From the NCBI GenBank assembly GCA_024345305.1, contig BRON01000007.1:620001-684000 (forward strand): a stretch of DNA of 64,000 bases, in the 5' to 3' direction. The stretch comes from Mrakia gelida (Eukaryota; Basidiomycota; Tremellomycetes; Cystofilobasidiales; Mrakiaceae). The translations under genes and the position numbers were made by a program. The notes under the pieces were generated by a model. It was not told the origin of the DNA. It did no database searches and saw nothing but the letters and a program-made list of their open reading frames with translations. This document shows positions 21,859-34,910 of this stretch, piece after piece (position 1 is the stretch's first letter; each line of letters starts with the position of its first letter).

Positions 21859-23803
21859 TCAAGGATCCTCGACGAACACCCTCACGAGTCCCTTCCCCCA
21901 CCCGTTCATCAACGCTTGTCCGCTCTGGGTTGGTTGACTGCAGCGGGAGGTGGAGAGAGGAAAGAGGTCAGTTTTTCGAAGAAGGGAAGGGCAGTTTTGG
22001 TACAGGAAGCGAGAAAGGGAACGAACCTGAACGCGACTCCCTCGACCTCTTTCTTCACCTCCATTCCGTAGATGCCGAACTTGCAAGCCGCATCCAGGAG
22101 GATCGTAGCGACACCTTGACGTTGGTGCAGGGTCGAAGTGTGGATTCGATGGATTCCGAGCGAGGTGGGGAGCTCGGTTGGACTGACGAAAACGAGAAGC
22201 GAACTTGTCAGCCAGTTCATCGCGTTCCAACGAAGGACGAATGGAAAATCACTCACTCGCAAAACACCCCACCATCGTTGTCCGTCCCCGTCGCATCAGC
22301 CTCCACAAGCACCAGCCCTTCGCCCTCCTCCCTCCTCGATGAGACCTCCGAGCGAGGGAGCACGCGCAGAGCAGTGGTGATCTGCTGAACGACGCACGCT
22401 CCGAGGATGGATTCCTTGGTGCGAGAGGAAGAGCTGGGGACGGAAAGGAGGACGAAGGTCTTGGTTTGGGAGAGGATGTGAGATGGGAGAGCGGGTGCGG
22501 AGAGGTGGGTGTCGATGAGGGAGTGAAGGGCGGAGATCTGAACGAGGGACGCGTCGAGGACAGAACCGAAGGTCAGCCTTCGTTTCTCGTTTGAAGCGAG
22601 GAAAAGGTGAAGAGGAGTCCACAACGCACCTTGAGACCAAGCTTTCCCTTCTCTCTGACATCCCCATCCACGCAAACCACCCTCGCAGTCCCTCTCGACT
22701 TTCCCTTCCCGAACGAAACGCCTTCGAGCACGACCTTCATCCCCTCCGCTCCATCAACCACTCCCCACTCGATTCCGTTCACGACTCCCTTGTGATGCTT
22801 GTCGTGAGCTGTCTCGTCGGTCGGGGAGAGAGGTTGGTAGGTCATCTGACATTTCTGGCAGGTGGTGATGGGAGGAAGAGGGAGGAGGTGGGTTTGTTGA
22901 AGCGTCGAGGGAGTTGTCGAGCTCGAGGAGGAAGTTGGAGGTCGTCGAGCTGGAGAGGAGGAGGAGGATCCGGAGGAGTTGGAGGGGAGGAAGGAGGATT
23001 GGAAGAAGGACTTGAGGGAGGGTTGCTGAGAGGGTTTGCCCTTTCCTTTGACGGAGGAGGGTTGAGGGAGGAGTTTTGCCTTGGGTTTGGAGGGAGGGTG
23101 TGGAGGAGAGGTCGAGGAGGAGCGTGCCGAAGGAGGTGGGGAGGAAGGAATGGTGTTGGTGATTGAGCCCAGTCGGTGATGAGGCGACTTGATAGGTTTC
23201 GAAGAAGAAGAGGTGACGCGAGATGGGGAGGAGGAGGGAGCTGGGGTGACTGCAAAGGCTGAGAGAGAGGAAGAGGAGGAGGTGGCCAGAAGGGAGGAGG
23301 AGGGAGGGTTTCTCGAGGAGGAAGGACCGGATGAGGGTGGAGGGGACGAAGGTGGGAGGGAGTCTGAGTCGGGAGGTGTTGGGAACTCGAAGGAGCTGAG
23401 AGAGAGGAAAAGGTAGAAGAGTCAGCATGATGAGATGAGAACAACAAACAATCAAGGAAGGAGAGGTGGAGCTCGAGCCTTTCCCTTCCCTTCCTTCTCT
23501 TCCTTCAGCTCTCCCACTCGCAGCTTCGATCTTCAAGGGCCAGCAAAGCATCCAAACGTATCCCTGGTATCCCAGTATACCCCTCAGCCGCCAAACCCCC
23601 TCCAAAACGAACGAGAAAGCCGAGAACGAGACGCGACGAGCGAACTTACCTAGATTGAGTCAACCTCGCTTTCTTCCTCGCTGAGCTCCCACCGTACGTC
23701 TTGGACCCTCGCTTGATCGTACTGAAAGGTAAGGAGCGAGAATGAGGTCAGTTGAGGCTTCTTCAGAGAGGAGGGGGAGGGATACGTACCCTGACGAGCT
23801 CAT
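21859..23803 (-). CDS. ECO1: Sister-chromatid cohesion acetyltransferase Eco1
   Basis: Six exons (23803-23790, 23721-23650, 23395-22630, 22537-22257, 22182-22027, 21937-21859), 455 aa. Eco1 acetylates the Smc3 subunit of cohesin in S phase to lock cohesion. Diagnostic parts appear in order. The N-terminus MSSSGTIKRGSKTYGGSS is basic. A PCNA-binding PIP box QPSLKSFF lies at about 153-160. A C2H2 zinc finger follows, with C-x2-C in TCQKCQMTY (about 207) and H-x3-H in TAHDKHHKG. Then comes the GNAT acetyl-CoA core GIHRIHTSTLHQRQGVATIL with LLDAACKFGIYG, and the C-terminal SQPTQSGQALMNGWG motif typical of Eco1/ESCO. Between finger and PIP box the chain is Ser/Pro-rich. The first coding exon is only 14 nt. 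No fused DNA polymerase eta domain (as in S. pombe Eso1) is seen. Confidence 0.93.
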
Positions 23804-24225
23804 CCAAAGGTCAAAGTTAGAGGAACGAGAGCTCGCGCGTTCACTTTCGATCGTGAGAGGTTTGGTCGCGAAGGAGCTCAAAGGCAGCAGCCTGACAACC
23901 AACAATTTCGGTCGATGCGAGGGGAGGAAGCTTTTCCTTGCGTCTCGATCTCGGAGATAATCGACCAAAAATGTATACGGCACAAAGGTCTCATCGACGA
24001 CTCTCGAGCTCGCTCACTTGCGAGGTTGCGCCGACCGCGCTTCTCTTCGGGCTCTCCCTTCTCCAAAACGGGAGGAAAATATTCAGCGAGTCGGGGTGAA
24101 GCGCGCTCATTGAGATCTCTCAATTCTGGCCCAAAAACTGTTCTGAATATATTTCGGCGGCCACCAAGCTGGCCCTCTTCGCCTTCTCGCCATCTCTCCT
24201 TGAACCGTCACCTTCGCTTCTCGAT
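23804..24225. promoter_or_regulatory. Divergent promoter between ECO1 and EDE1
   Basis: 422 bases between the two start codons. It is less CT-biased than most leaders here, with AT-rich patches (AAAATATTCA at about 24075, TGAATATATTTC at about 24142). No specific site is claimed. Confidence 0.5.
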
Positions 24226-27200
24226 ATGGCTCCCGCTCCTCGTGCGTCCCCCTTCCTTCGTCTCCATCCCTCGCCATCTCAGCTCTGACCTTCCTTTCTT
24301 CTTCTCCTTCCTGCAGTCTCCCCAGCGGAAGCATCCTTCTTCCCTTCGTTGTTCACCAAGTTTCAAGAGAACGGTACCATCACCGGTCAATCGGCCTTCA
24401 ACCTCCTTCCTCTCTCAGACGTACCCCTCCCCACCTTGGGAGAGATCTGGGGTCTCGCTGATCCTGAAGACAAAGGAGCTCTCGACGTGGCTGGATGGAC
24501 GGTAGCCATGAGGTTGATCTCGGTAGCGCAGAAGGGAGGGGAGATATCGAGAGAAGCTGGAGAACAAGGTGAGTCGTCATCTTCCTTCGCGCGCTCGTTC
24601 AGTCTCCTCGTTCGCCTTCCTGAAGTCGATGATGGGTGATAGGAGTGATGGGGTGCGGGCTGGGTTGAATACGAAGTCTGGGAAGAAGAGGGAAGGAAGA
24701 CGGAGGGAAGTGAGATGGCATCGGACTTGGCCAGCTCCGACCTTCCTTCCCTCTCGGTCCTCCTCCTTCCTTCCTTCCTCCCTCTTCTCAGCTGGAAGGC
24801 ACGATACCCTGGCCGTATCCAGCCTCTAGGACTCCATGCTGACTCTCTTCTCGCTTCCTTCCACTCCTTCAGCTTCCACCGCTCTCCCAAAGTTCAGAGG
24901 TCACCCTCCTCCTCCTCCTTCCATCCTCCAAAGTCCCCAACCTCAATCCTCCTTCTCCAACAACAACAACAACAACCATGGCTCGGCTCTCAACCCTCCT
25001 CTTACCCCCGAGGATATCGCCAAGTTCAAGAGACACTTCCAACTCGCTGGTCCTATCAACGGTCGACTTCCCAGTGAGCTCGAATCCGTTCCGTCTCTTC
25101 GCTGGCTGCGAGATCGAGTCGAAGCTGACCGAGATCGTGTCCTTCCCTCTTCTTCTCCTCAGGCGACAAGGCTACTAGCATCTTCTTCAAGAGCAAGCTT
25201 CCCAGCAATCAGCTCGGTGCTATCTGGTTCGTCTCGGTCTCGGTCTTTTTGAGGAGGTCCACGTTCGTCTCTCGAGCTGACCTTCTTCCTCCTTCGTTTC
25301 CCTCACAGGAACCTCGCTGACACCCAAGATCGAGGAGCTCTCGACCAGGCCGACTTCATCATCGGAATGTACTTCATCCAAGGAGTCATGGCCCAGAAGA
25401 TCACCTCCCTCCCTCAAACCCTTCCTCCTGGTCTCTACGAAACCGCGTCCGAAGGTCGCTCCCTCCCTGTCTCGTCGTTCAACCAGGACCTCCGAAGCCT
25501 CAGCCTCAGCCCAGCTCCCATCTCGGCTCCCTCCACTCCCATCCCTCGACAGGTCACCGGCCAGCAACAGCCCATCTCTCCCGTCTCGAGGAACGTCACC
25601 GGAGGAGGAGGGTTCCCTCAGTCTCAGCCGTCGCACCAGATGCTTCCCAACGTCACTGGAGGATCGTTCTCGAACCAGAACAACAACAACAGCAACTTCT
25701 CGTCTCCTACGATTAGGCAGCAGTCAGGTTTCGCTTCGGCCTTCACTCCTGCGCCAGCTCCTCAAGCCCAACTCCCTTGGGATGTCACCGCCGCCGAGAA
25801 GACCGCGTCGGACAGGTTCTTCGATCAACTCGACAAGTTCGGACGAGGAGTCCTCGATGGAGACGTCGCAGTTCCTTTCATGCTCGAGTCGAAGCTCCCT
25901 GAGGTCGACCTCGCTTCCATCTGGTGAGTCGAAGCTCGCACTCCGAAACGAACGCGTCGAACGACGCTGACTCTTCTCTACGTCGCTTTCTCGCTTCTCA
26001 GGGACCTCGCGGACATCCGAAAGGAGGGAAACCTCACCCGAGACGAGTTCGCCGTCGCGATGTACCTCATTCGATCCAAGATCTCTGGAAAGGACCTCCC
26101 CGAAACCCTCCCTGCTTCCCTGGTTCCTCCCAGCCTTCGTCAAGCCACCGCTGCTGCTCCTGGTTCGTCTTCCTTTCCACTACGCCACTCTCCATCCTGT
26201 CGCTGACATCTCTCTCTTTCGATCTTACAGCCGCCGCCGCTCAGGACCTCTTCGACGCGTTCGGAGATTCGCCTCCCGCCTCAGCGTCGGCCACGCAGAG
26301 CTACTTTGGCGCTCCTGCTGCTCCCACCGCCTCGGCTCCTACCTCTCCTCCCTCGTTGTCATTCGCCAACTCGAGCTCAGGCTTCGGAATGACTCCTTTT
26401 GGTGAGTGGAACCCTCAACGTCTTCGTTCATCTACCCTCGCTCATCCTCTCTTTCCTTTCGCTTGCCAGGCGTCCCCTCAACCTTGGAAGAGGACCTCTT
26501 CGGAGACGAGACTCCCTTCACCCCTTCGGCTCCCGCTCCCGCTCCTCCTCCCGTCCAAGCTCGATCCCCAGCACCCTCCACCGCTCGATCTCCTCCTCCC
26601 CCTCCTCCTCCTGAGCTCGCCAAACTTCGAACCGAGAACTCCACCCTCTCTCGATCCGTCTCGGACCTCCAATCCTCCGGACTCACCCTCGAGAACCAAA
26701 CCCTCGAGACCGCGAAGGAGATCATGGACCTCCAGGCCAAGCTCGTCGGCTTGCGAGCCACTCACGAGTCGGAGAAGGGAAACGTCGACAAGCTCAAGCT
26801 CAAGGCTGGCGAGCAGGCTGCGAAGCTCAAGGAGATCTCGGGAGAGTTGATCAGGGCTGAGAGCGAGCTCTCTGGGTTGAGGGGAGAGAAGACGGAGATT
26901 GATGGTCAGCTCATGAGGGATAAGGAGGACATCAGGGAGATGAAGAGGAGGATGGTCGAGGTCGCGGAGGAGACCACTCAGCTCAAGGCTCAGGTCGAGA
27001 AGGTCAAGAGGGACGCCAGGCAGCAGAAGGGACTCCTCGCCATCACCAAGAAGCAGGTCGGAACCGCCGAGACGGAGAAGGAGAAGACCGTTGTCGCTCT
27101 CGGAGAAGCCGAACGAGGAGTCGGAATCGAGGAGGAAGGATCGTCGTCCATCGCCTCTCCCTTCGCGTCCTTCGCTCCCTCCGGAACCTCAGCCTTCTCC

Positions 27201-29469
27201 GCTCAGGTCGCCTCGCAGTTCCCTCTCCCCGAGACTCCCGAGAGGATGCTTAGCCCAGCTCTTTCGGTCGCCTCCCAGAAGAGCAACAACCCCTTCGATC
27301 GATTCGTCGCGTCGCCTCCCGCCGTCCCCTCGTCGCCAGCGGCTCCCATCAAGGAACTCGCCTCCCCTGCCTCGTCGATCAAGACTCCCACCTCTCCCAT
27401 CACTCACGTCAAGGAACTCGCCGTCGGAGGAGTCGCCGCCGCTGGGACCGTCCTTGCTGGAGTCGGAGCTGCCATCTTCGGATCGTCCGAGGAGAAGAAG
27501 GAGGAGGAGCCCAAGAAGGAGGAGGACGAGGAGAAGAAGGTTGAGGAACCCACTCCTGCTCAAGCCTTCGCTGCTTCCACCTTCGACGACTCGTTCGGAG
27601 CCTCCCCTCCCTCCACTCAAGCTCCCTTCGCTCCCGCTCCCTCGGACAACGACGCGACCAAGGCCTTCGACGCTGGATTCGGAGACTCGTTCGACGATGG
27701 ATTCGAGACGACCGACACCTCGTTCCCTGCCGTCGAGACCACCAAACCTTCCCTCGACTCGCCTAGTGATGTTCCCTTTGCTAGCGCTGGATTCGACTCC
27801 ACTTTCGGCGACGAGTTCACTCCTGTCAAGAACGAGGAGGTCGCGACCGAGAAGGAGGAGGTCCCTGAGGAGGAGGTCGCGGCTCCTTCGATCGTTTCCA
27901 GTAAGTCTCTCCTTCCTCTCCCCTCAGTATCTTGCCTCTACTGACTCTCTTTTCGCTCTGTCTCGGTTACCAAGCCATCACCCCCGAAGCTGGAGCCTCA
28001 ACTCCTTCGGAACCCGTCGTCGCGTCGACTTTCGACACCGCTCCCACCTCGCCCGCCTCTCCAGTCGCTCCCGTCTCCCAAGATACCGACGACGTCGAGG
28101 AGATTGACAGCAGTGACGATGAGGACGAAGGACCCGAGGACCTCGAGGGAATGAAGAAGTCCTTCGTCAGCGAGAACAAGGCCAAGTCGGTCGAACCCGA
28201 GGAAACCGCCGTCGCAGGAGGCAGCCAGTTCCCCGACCTCGACGAGCCTACGAGCGAACCTTCCTCCAACCTCACCTCTACCGCCAGCGCGTTTGGAACG
28301 GACGACTCCATCCCTCCTCCTACCACCAGCCACCCCTTCGACGACGCTTTCGAGCCTACTCCTCCCTCTACCATCATCTCCCCTCCCGTCGACACTCCCG
28401 TCCGACGAGCTGCTCCTCCTCCTCCTCCCCACCGAGCTTCCGCCGCCATCCCTCCTCCCATCCCAGCTCACACGGACGCCTTCGGAGCCTCGCCTTTCGA
28501 GACCTCCCCCTTCGATCCCACTCCCACCGAACAGGAGAGTCCATTCGAGTCCTCTCCCTTCGAAGCTGAGGACGCTACCGCCTCCACCGCCTCTCCCTTC
28601 GCCCCAGCTCCTCCCGTCGTCACTGCTCCTCCTTCGGATGCCTTCGACGTTCCCAAAACGTCCTCGACCATCCCCGCCGTAGCGAGCTTCGACGACGACT
28701 TCGACCGGGACTTTGACGACGTCCCTGCCGCTCAAGACATCCCTGGAGGATCCACCCACAAGGCAGCTCCTCCTCCCTCGACGGTCTCGCCCATCGGAGC
28801 AGGATTCGACGACTTCGACGACTTCTCCACCGACTTCGATCCCATCCCCTCCGGACCCAACTTCACCTCGTCGGCCCTTCCTCCTCCCTCGAACTCCACC
28901 CCAGCGTACGACGTCGACCCAAGCTTCGCGGACTTCGATTCGGCCTTCGGAGAGACTCCCACTACCACTTCCAACACCACTCAAGCCAGGCCCGCCGCTC
29001 CTTCGTCAGGCTTCTCGTTCGACGACGCGTTCGGAGACGAGCCCACCCCTCCCGCGGCTCCTCCCGCCAACATCTACGCTCCTCCTCCTGGTCCTCCTCC
29101 CTCCCAGCAACAACAGCAGGAGGCTCCGAGCACACCTACGCGACCTGCGCTTCCTCAGAGGAAGACGGCGGCTGAACCGGATGATATGTGAGTCGCTCGA
29201 CTGCTCGCCTCGTTCCCCTTCGTCCACGAATGAGAAACTGACTCGATTCCCTTTTCTTCGTCCTCTTTCTTTCTAGTCCCGACGTCAAATCAATCGTAGG
29301 AATGGGGTTCTCGAGATCCGAGGCTCTTAACGCTCTTGAGGTTCGTTTCCTTTCGCTTCATCTTCTCGCTCTCGCCCTCTCCCTCGCTTACCTTTCCTCT
29401 CGCGTTTGTTTCAATCAGATCGGAGACTACAACCTCCAAAAGGCCATCGATCATCTCGTTTCGAAGTGA
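24226..29469 (+). CDS. EDE1: Endocytic scaffold Ede1/Eps15 (3 EH domains, coiled coil, UBA)
   Basis: Eleven exons: 24226-24241, 24317-24568, 24873-25073, 25163-25226, 25309-25923, 26002-26162, 26231-26401, 26470-27900, 27975-29187, 29277-29340, 29419-29469; 1412 aa. EH1 covers about residues 8-88 (LGEIWGLADPEDKGALDVAG). EH2 is about 135-230 (LGAIWNLADTQDRGALDQAD). EH3 is about 340-430 (LASIWDLADIRKEGNLTRDE). Each carries the EH signature IW-LAD. A coiled coil follows (about 545-720, heptad-rich, LRTENSTLSRSVSDL onward). After that comes a long Phe-Asp/Pro-rich disordered tail with FGDSFDDGF-type repeats, and a C-terminal UBA domain (VKSIVGMGFSRSEALNAL... LQKAIDHL). This is the full Ede1 order. 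Ede1 initiates clathrin coat sites at the plasma membrane, binding NPF motifs through EH domains and ubiquitin through UBA. The 304-nt second intron is long for this genome and may hide a small exon. Confidence 0.93.
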
Positions 29470-31278
29470 TGAAGGTTTACGCTTGACTCGACTCTAGTTT
29501 AGATCGTTCGGTTTCTCTCGTTCGCGCTCGTTTATGTTCTCGTTTCGTTTAATAAGTAGTGTAGTTGGGTGATTGACATAGTCTAGTTCTGATCTCTTTG
29601 TGAGTGGTGGTGGTGATGTTTATGGTTTTCTTGCGTTTCGGAGAAGAGGGGGAGTGGGAGAGACGAGAGACGAGACGCGTCGAGGCCATGCGACTCGTGG
29701 ACTCGTAGCCATCCGGAGAGCAGGAACGAGTAGCATTGAGCTGGAGCTCGAGGGACCAACAGTGAGCGATCTTGAGTCCCCATTGGCGAGAAGGTGAAAG
29801 AGCGCCATCGAGGAGTTTGCGCGAAGGTGGCAGACGAAGACGAGGAAGATCTCCTCCCAGCCTCCTCCGTCTCGACCAAGAGAACAGAGGAATCTGAAAA
29901 GAGAGCCGATACGTCTGAACGAAGAGAGGATAGCTACTCCTCTTTATTCTCCATCCAGAGAGTACGACCTCTCGTCATTCCGCTGGTGCAGAAGAGGACG
30001 AGATACGACGACTGCCCTCTCGCGAAGGCAAGTCGTCGCCAACCCCACTCGAGGTTTGTTCCGTCGACCGACGCTACCACCAAGGAAGCTCAGATGTCTA
30101 GAGAGTGACGTTTGGGTAGTTCTCTTGAGCTTCCAAGAGGCTGTGAGAGGGATCTCATCGCGAACGAAGTCGATCCAAAGAGCTCACGAGCGACGGGGGA
30201 CGGACCTCGAGCTCAACTGGCATACTCTACTTCGACTCATCCTGGGCTGTAAAGCCAGAGCGAGAGTCTCGTGATGGTCCTCCTAAGAGGATGACAAGAG
30301 CGCGAGAGATCTCTGATGAGCCACGTCTGGGAGAACGGTGCGGCGAGTCGTTTCGACAGCTAGAGAACGGACCAGAGGAGAATTGGCTTTGCACGACTTT
30401 GGCTTTACCCATCCTCCTGGAAGCTTGAAGCACTGTCTCTGCGAGTCTTGGCTTTGAGAGTCGTGTCCTTGAGCGTCCCAGAGCAGAGAAGGAACCGAGG
30501 GAGGCGAGAGGGAAGCGACGAGTCGGAGACTCGGAGGGAAGGATTCGAGCGACGAAGGACTGGGATGTGGATGGGTTTCGAAGCTCTTGAAAGAGGATAA
30601 AACCCTGCTGAATAGGAAGAAGACGAGATGGCTGTCTCTGGAGCTGATGATGGTTGGAAGCTGAGAGGAAGGGAGGGAAGGCAAGGGAGGAGGAAAGGGG
30701 AGCGAGTTTCGAGCAAGTTCGCTGCCGTTGCTCCCTCCCTCTCGACGACCAGCTACTAGATTTTCCATCTCTTTTCGGAGCCGTCGCGTCCACACTACAC
30801 TACCTCAGGAGTATAACGGATTCGTCGACCGGGTGAGTTCTCCGAAGGAGTCGCTCATCTAGAGGGAGGGCAAGCTCGTCGAGACGAAGCTCACCATCTC
30901 GTCCCTTCTCTCGTTTCTCTGCTCGTTCCAGCTTCAAGCTCGTTCCTCTCACATCGGGTCTCTCACCTTATATCGGAACTGTACTATTCAGCGCTCGTTT
31001 TAGCGATAACCAGTTCAGCTTCCGCCTTCCACTTAGCCCAGAGGTCGAAGAGATGATCAGGGAGGGAAGCTCGAGCTCACTCCTCCTCCTCCTCCCTCTT
31101 CCCTCTTCCCTCAGGTCACACCACAGCCCAGCTTCGTATTCATTCTCTCGTGGTCCTAGAACATCTCACGTATCTCCTTTTAACATGTGAGCACATCTTT
31201 TCGTCCTCAGAGAGCTTTGGACGATCGCACGAGCTCACCCGTATCTCTTCCTCGTTTCAGCCCACCTCCCTCCTCTCG
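29470..31278. other. 1.8-kb gene desert between EDE1 and F-box gene
   Basis: The longest gap in the window. Frames on both strands are short and Ser/Arg-rich with no family signal. Two plausible GTGAGT...CAG introns (about 30832-30929 and 31188-31260) lie upstream of the F-box start, so part of it is probably a spliced 5' UTR. The rest, about 29600-30800, could be non-coding or a decayed gene. Confidence 0.45.
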
Positions 31279-32097
31279 ATGCTCTCCCTCATCCCCACCG
31301 AACTCCAGTCCGACATCCTCTCCCATCTTCCTCGACAGGACCTCGTAGCCGTCGCTCGACTCTCCCATCAGCTTCACGCCGTCGCGATCAGGATCCTCTA
31401 CCTCAAAGTCGAGCTTCGAACTTCAACCCATCTCGAGAACTTCTTCCTCCCCTCCTCGCCCCTCTTCCCTCTCGGAACTCTCGTCGCGAGCGACCACTCA
31501 GACTCAAGGAGGACTTCCTGGGAGATGATCAAGGACCTCACCATCGACATCAAGTACAGCGACCGAAGTCCAGGCTTCCCTATCCCTGATTGCCTTCGAA
31601 ACGGAAACCTCATCGAGCTCGAACATCTCCGCGTCGTCTACGCTGGCGACCCCTCGGTCCTCCTCCCTCTTCTCGCCTGCTTCAATCCCAATAACCTCGT
31701 CTTCTCTCACCCGAGCTCTTCCACTGGAGGTATCCTATCGTTCGACGCACTCGGTGGACTGTGGACGAGACTTCGAGAGGTCACCTTCGCCCCGTCGGTT
31801 GCGATCGGAAGAGCCATCAAATTCGTGCCTTCCAACTCGACCCCGTTCTTGGAGGTCACCACGGTCAACGTCTCGCTCAGCTTCTTCCCTTGGGTCGAGC
31901 TCGCAGACGACGGAGGACCGACCATCACGTTCGTTCTTCGTCTCTTCCCTTCGCTTCGACGACTTGACGTCGTTGTCGAAACGGAGACGAGGAGGGCGAG
32001 GTTGGAGGCTTTGTTCAAGGGAGGGTTTGAAGGGAAGGAGGAGGGGTTCTTTAGTGTCACGGTTGGGAAGGCTCAGAGGTTCGGGATCAATGAGTGA
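31279..32097 (+). CDS. F-box-like protein, intronless (paralogue of 11601-12434)
   Basis: 272 aa from the ATG at 31279. It was chosen over the upstream ATG at 31150 because the paralogue begins at the same residue. N-terminus SLIPTELQSDILSHLPRQDL is an F-box core; ARLSHQLHAVAIRILYLKVEL follows almost word for word as in the other copy. Later shared blocks include LPLLACFNPN and PSLRRLDVV. The expected role, from the family, is substrate recruitment to an SCF ubiquitin ligase; the target is unknown. The two copies are about 19 kb apart in opposite orientation and clearly diverged, so this is not a recent duplication. Confidence 0.78.
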   Translation: MLSLIPTELQSDILSHLPRQDLVAVARLSHQLHAVAIRILYLKVELRTSTHLENFFLPSSPLFPLGTLVASDHSDSRRTSWEMIKDLTIDIKYSDRSPGFPIPDCLRNGNLIELEHLRVVYAGDPSVLLPLLACFNPNNLVFSHPSSSTGGILSFDALGGLWTRLREVTFAPSVAIGRAIKFVPSNSTPFLEVTTVNVSLSFFPWVELADDGGPTITFVLRLFPSLRRLDVVVETETRRARLEALFKGGFEGKEEGFFSVTVGKAQRFGINE

Positions 32098-32648
32098 AGG
32101 AGGGAGGGAGCAGTCGATTGGGGTTGGGGGTCGACGACGCGTTGGGGGTTTGCTTTCTTGCATTTTTACACGTTGGTTGGATATTGGTTGGAACGTTGGC
32201 ACGTTTGATTTATGAGACTTATACGGACTCGCTCTCTTTCTCTCGAATGCGACCTCCGCAACCGCTGGCGAGTGAGATCCACAGCAGATGAAGACGCGAC
32301 AAGACCTCGAACACCCGTCTCGACGACGTCCTTCGAGCCGCTTCTCTTCCTCCTCCCCTCAACTTATCTACGCCTCCGTACGAATCTTCTACAAAGTAAA
32401 CGAGAGCTCCTTTGCTGTTCCTTTTTCTTCTTTCTCGTCCGAGAGAAAAGTGTTTGTGTTTCGTTGCGACATGAATCGTAAAAGAAGAAGAGCGAAAAGC
32501 GAAAGACACAACAAAAGAACGGGCGATCTTCCAAACCTCCTGGATCCTCCAAACCCTAAGACTCTACGTTCCCTCCCAAAATAGCCAGAACGAGCGAGCC
32601 ACCCCCTTTACGAACATCCAACCCGAGCGAGAGTCCTACGAGACTACT
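32098..32648. other. Intergenic: convergent 3' ends of F-box gene and H2B
   Basis: 551 bases. No supported gene. T-rich and A-rich patches are consistent with polyadenylation regions of both neighbours. Confidence 0.55.
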
Positions 32649-33480
32649 CTACTTGGAGGAGGAAGAGAACTTGGTGACCGACTTGGTACCCTCACTGTAA
32701 AGACGAACGAAGGAAGGGAAGGGGCGAGGTCAGCGAGCTGAAACGAGTGCGAGGCGAAGAAGAGAAGGACAGGAAGGGAGAGGGTACGAGGAGGAAAGAT
32801 GGGGACGAACGAGATAGCGTGCTTGGAAAGCTCTCCGGGGAGGATGAGTCGGACGGCGGTCTGGATCTCTCGCGAGGAGATGGTGGACTTCTTGTTGTAG
32901 GAAGCGAGCTTGGAAGCCTCGGAGGCGATTCGCTCGAAGATATCGTTGACGAAGGAGTTGAGGATGGACATGGCCTTGTTGGAGATACCAGTGTCGGGGT
33001 GGACCTGAGGGAGGAGGAAGGGAAGGTAGGGGAGGAGGGAGGAAGAGGGAAGAGTCAGCTTTGAGCTCGACGAAAACGCAAACACGGTCGCCCTTTCTGC
33101 CACCATGAACCGATATCCATCCTAACACAACGAGAAGGACGAGAAAGGAGTGGAGAAGAGGATGAGAAGAAAGACTAACCTGCTTGAGGACCTTGTAGAT
33201 GTAGGAAGAGTAGGTCTCGACTCGCTTCTTGTTCCTCTTCTTCTTGTCACCCTCAGCCTTAGGAGCCTTGGAGGTGGTAGACTTCTTAGCGGGAGCCTTG
33301 GAAGCAGGGGCCTTGGAGGCGGCTATAGAAGAGGAAAGAAGGCGAGAAGGGGAGAAGGTCAGAACGAGTCGTCGAGAGCGAGAAGATGAGGAAGGAGAGG
33401 TGGGAGGGAGGAGGTTTGTACTCACGAGCCTTCTGGGCGGGTGCCTTGGAGGCGGTGGTGGAAGCGGGCTTAGGGGCCAT
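32649..33480 (-). CDS. HTB1: Histone H2B
   Basis: Four exons (33480-33426, 33322-33180, 33004-32811, 32694-32649), 145 aa. The tail is Lys/Ala/Pro-rich ([18 protein letters not shown]... [17 protein letters not shown]). The histone fold is complete: [76 protein letters not shown], and the C-terminal helix carries the conserved ubiquitylation-site context EGTKSVTKF. It pairs with H2A in the nucleosome. It is transcribed away from H2A (34187), the classic divergent histone arrangement that lets one promoter drive both in S phase. The core is split by introns, unlike budding-yeast and animal H2B genes. Confidence 0.97.
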
Positions 33481-34186
33481 GTTGAGAGAGTGAAGTAGAG
33501 GTGAAGGGGTGAAGGTGAAGGGAAGAGTTTGAGAGGGAAGAGTGTGGTTGGAGGGAAGGAAGGAGGAGAGGCGAGCGAGGCGAGAAGAAGAGTTCAGCTT
33601 TCGAAGGGCGCGTTCTCGCCCTCGTGTCGTCTTTCCTCTATAACATCCTTCCCTTCAACTTTCAAGAGCTCAAAGTTTCTGGAGAGTAGAGGAGAAGAGC
33701 TTCGCTATCCATCGCTACCCTCAAAACAGAAACTGAAGGAGTCCTCTTCGGCTTCTCACTCTCCCTCCCCCCAAGAACGATGTCAGATTTTCACATTTCT
33801 AATTAAACAAGCGAGTTTCTGTGTACGTTTTGAACATCTCTCTGCGACGAAGAAAGTCTATCGAACATGTAGGTCTGCTGGTGGAATCGCGAAAGTACAC
33901 GTCGCCTCAAAACAGTCGCTTTTCGTCCTCCTCCTTTTGAGCCCTTCCTCCTCCCCTCCTTCTTCTGCCCTCCAACCACATTCTTCCCTCTTTCTTCAAC
34001 TAAACCGCCTACTCTCTCACCACCCACCCTCCACCCAACCCACTTTATCAACGTGAGTACTATACTTCTTCTTCTTTTCGTCGTCGTTTGAGCTCGCCTC
34101 GCCATCAACGAGCTCGCCCTTCCTTCCCCTTCGTGGAACTCGAGGCTGACTCCCTCCCTCTCTTCTTCTTCCTTGCTCGTCTCAGT
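33481..34186. promoter_or_regulatory. Shared divergent H2B/H2A promoter, with an H2A 5' UTR intron
   Basis: 706 bases between the two histone ATGs. The intron at about 34053-34185 (GTGAGT donor, GCTGAC branch, CTCAG acceptor one base before the H2A ATG) lies in the H2A leader. The central part should hold the bidirectional S-phase control elements; I did not identify known motifs by eye. Confidence 0.65.

Positions 34187-34910
<724 letters not shown>

Noticed and set aside
27998..28984. Long minus-strand ORF opposite EDE1
   Set aside because: Shadow of the Ser/Pro/Asp-rich EDE1 tail, with Gly/Arg/Val bias and no motif.
30227..30795. Two overlapping minus-strand ORFs in the EDE1/F-box gap
   Set aside because: Ser/Pro/Arg-rich, overlap each other in different frames, no conserved motif or splice logic.
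31150..31278. N-terminal extension of the F-box protein from ATG 31150
   Set aside because: The paralogue starts at the equivalent of 31279, and the extension overlaps intron-like signals.
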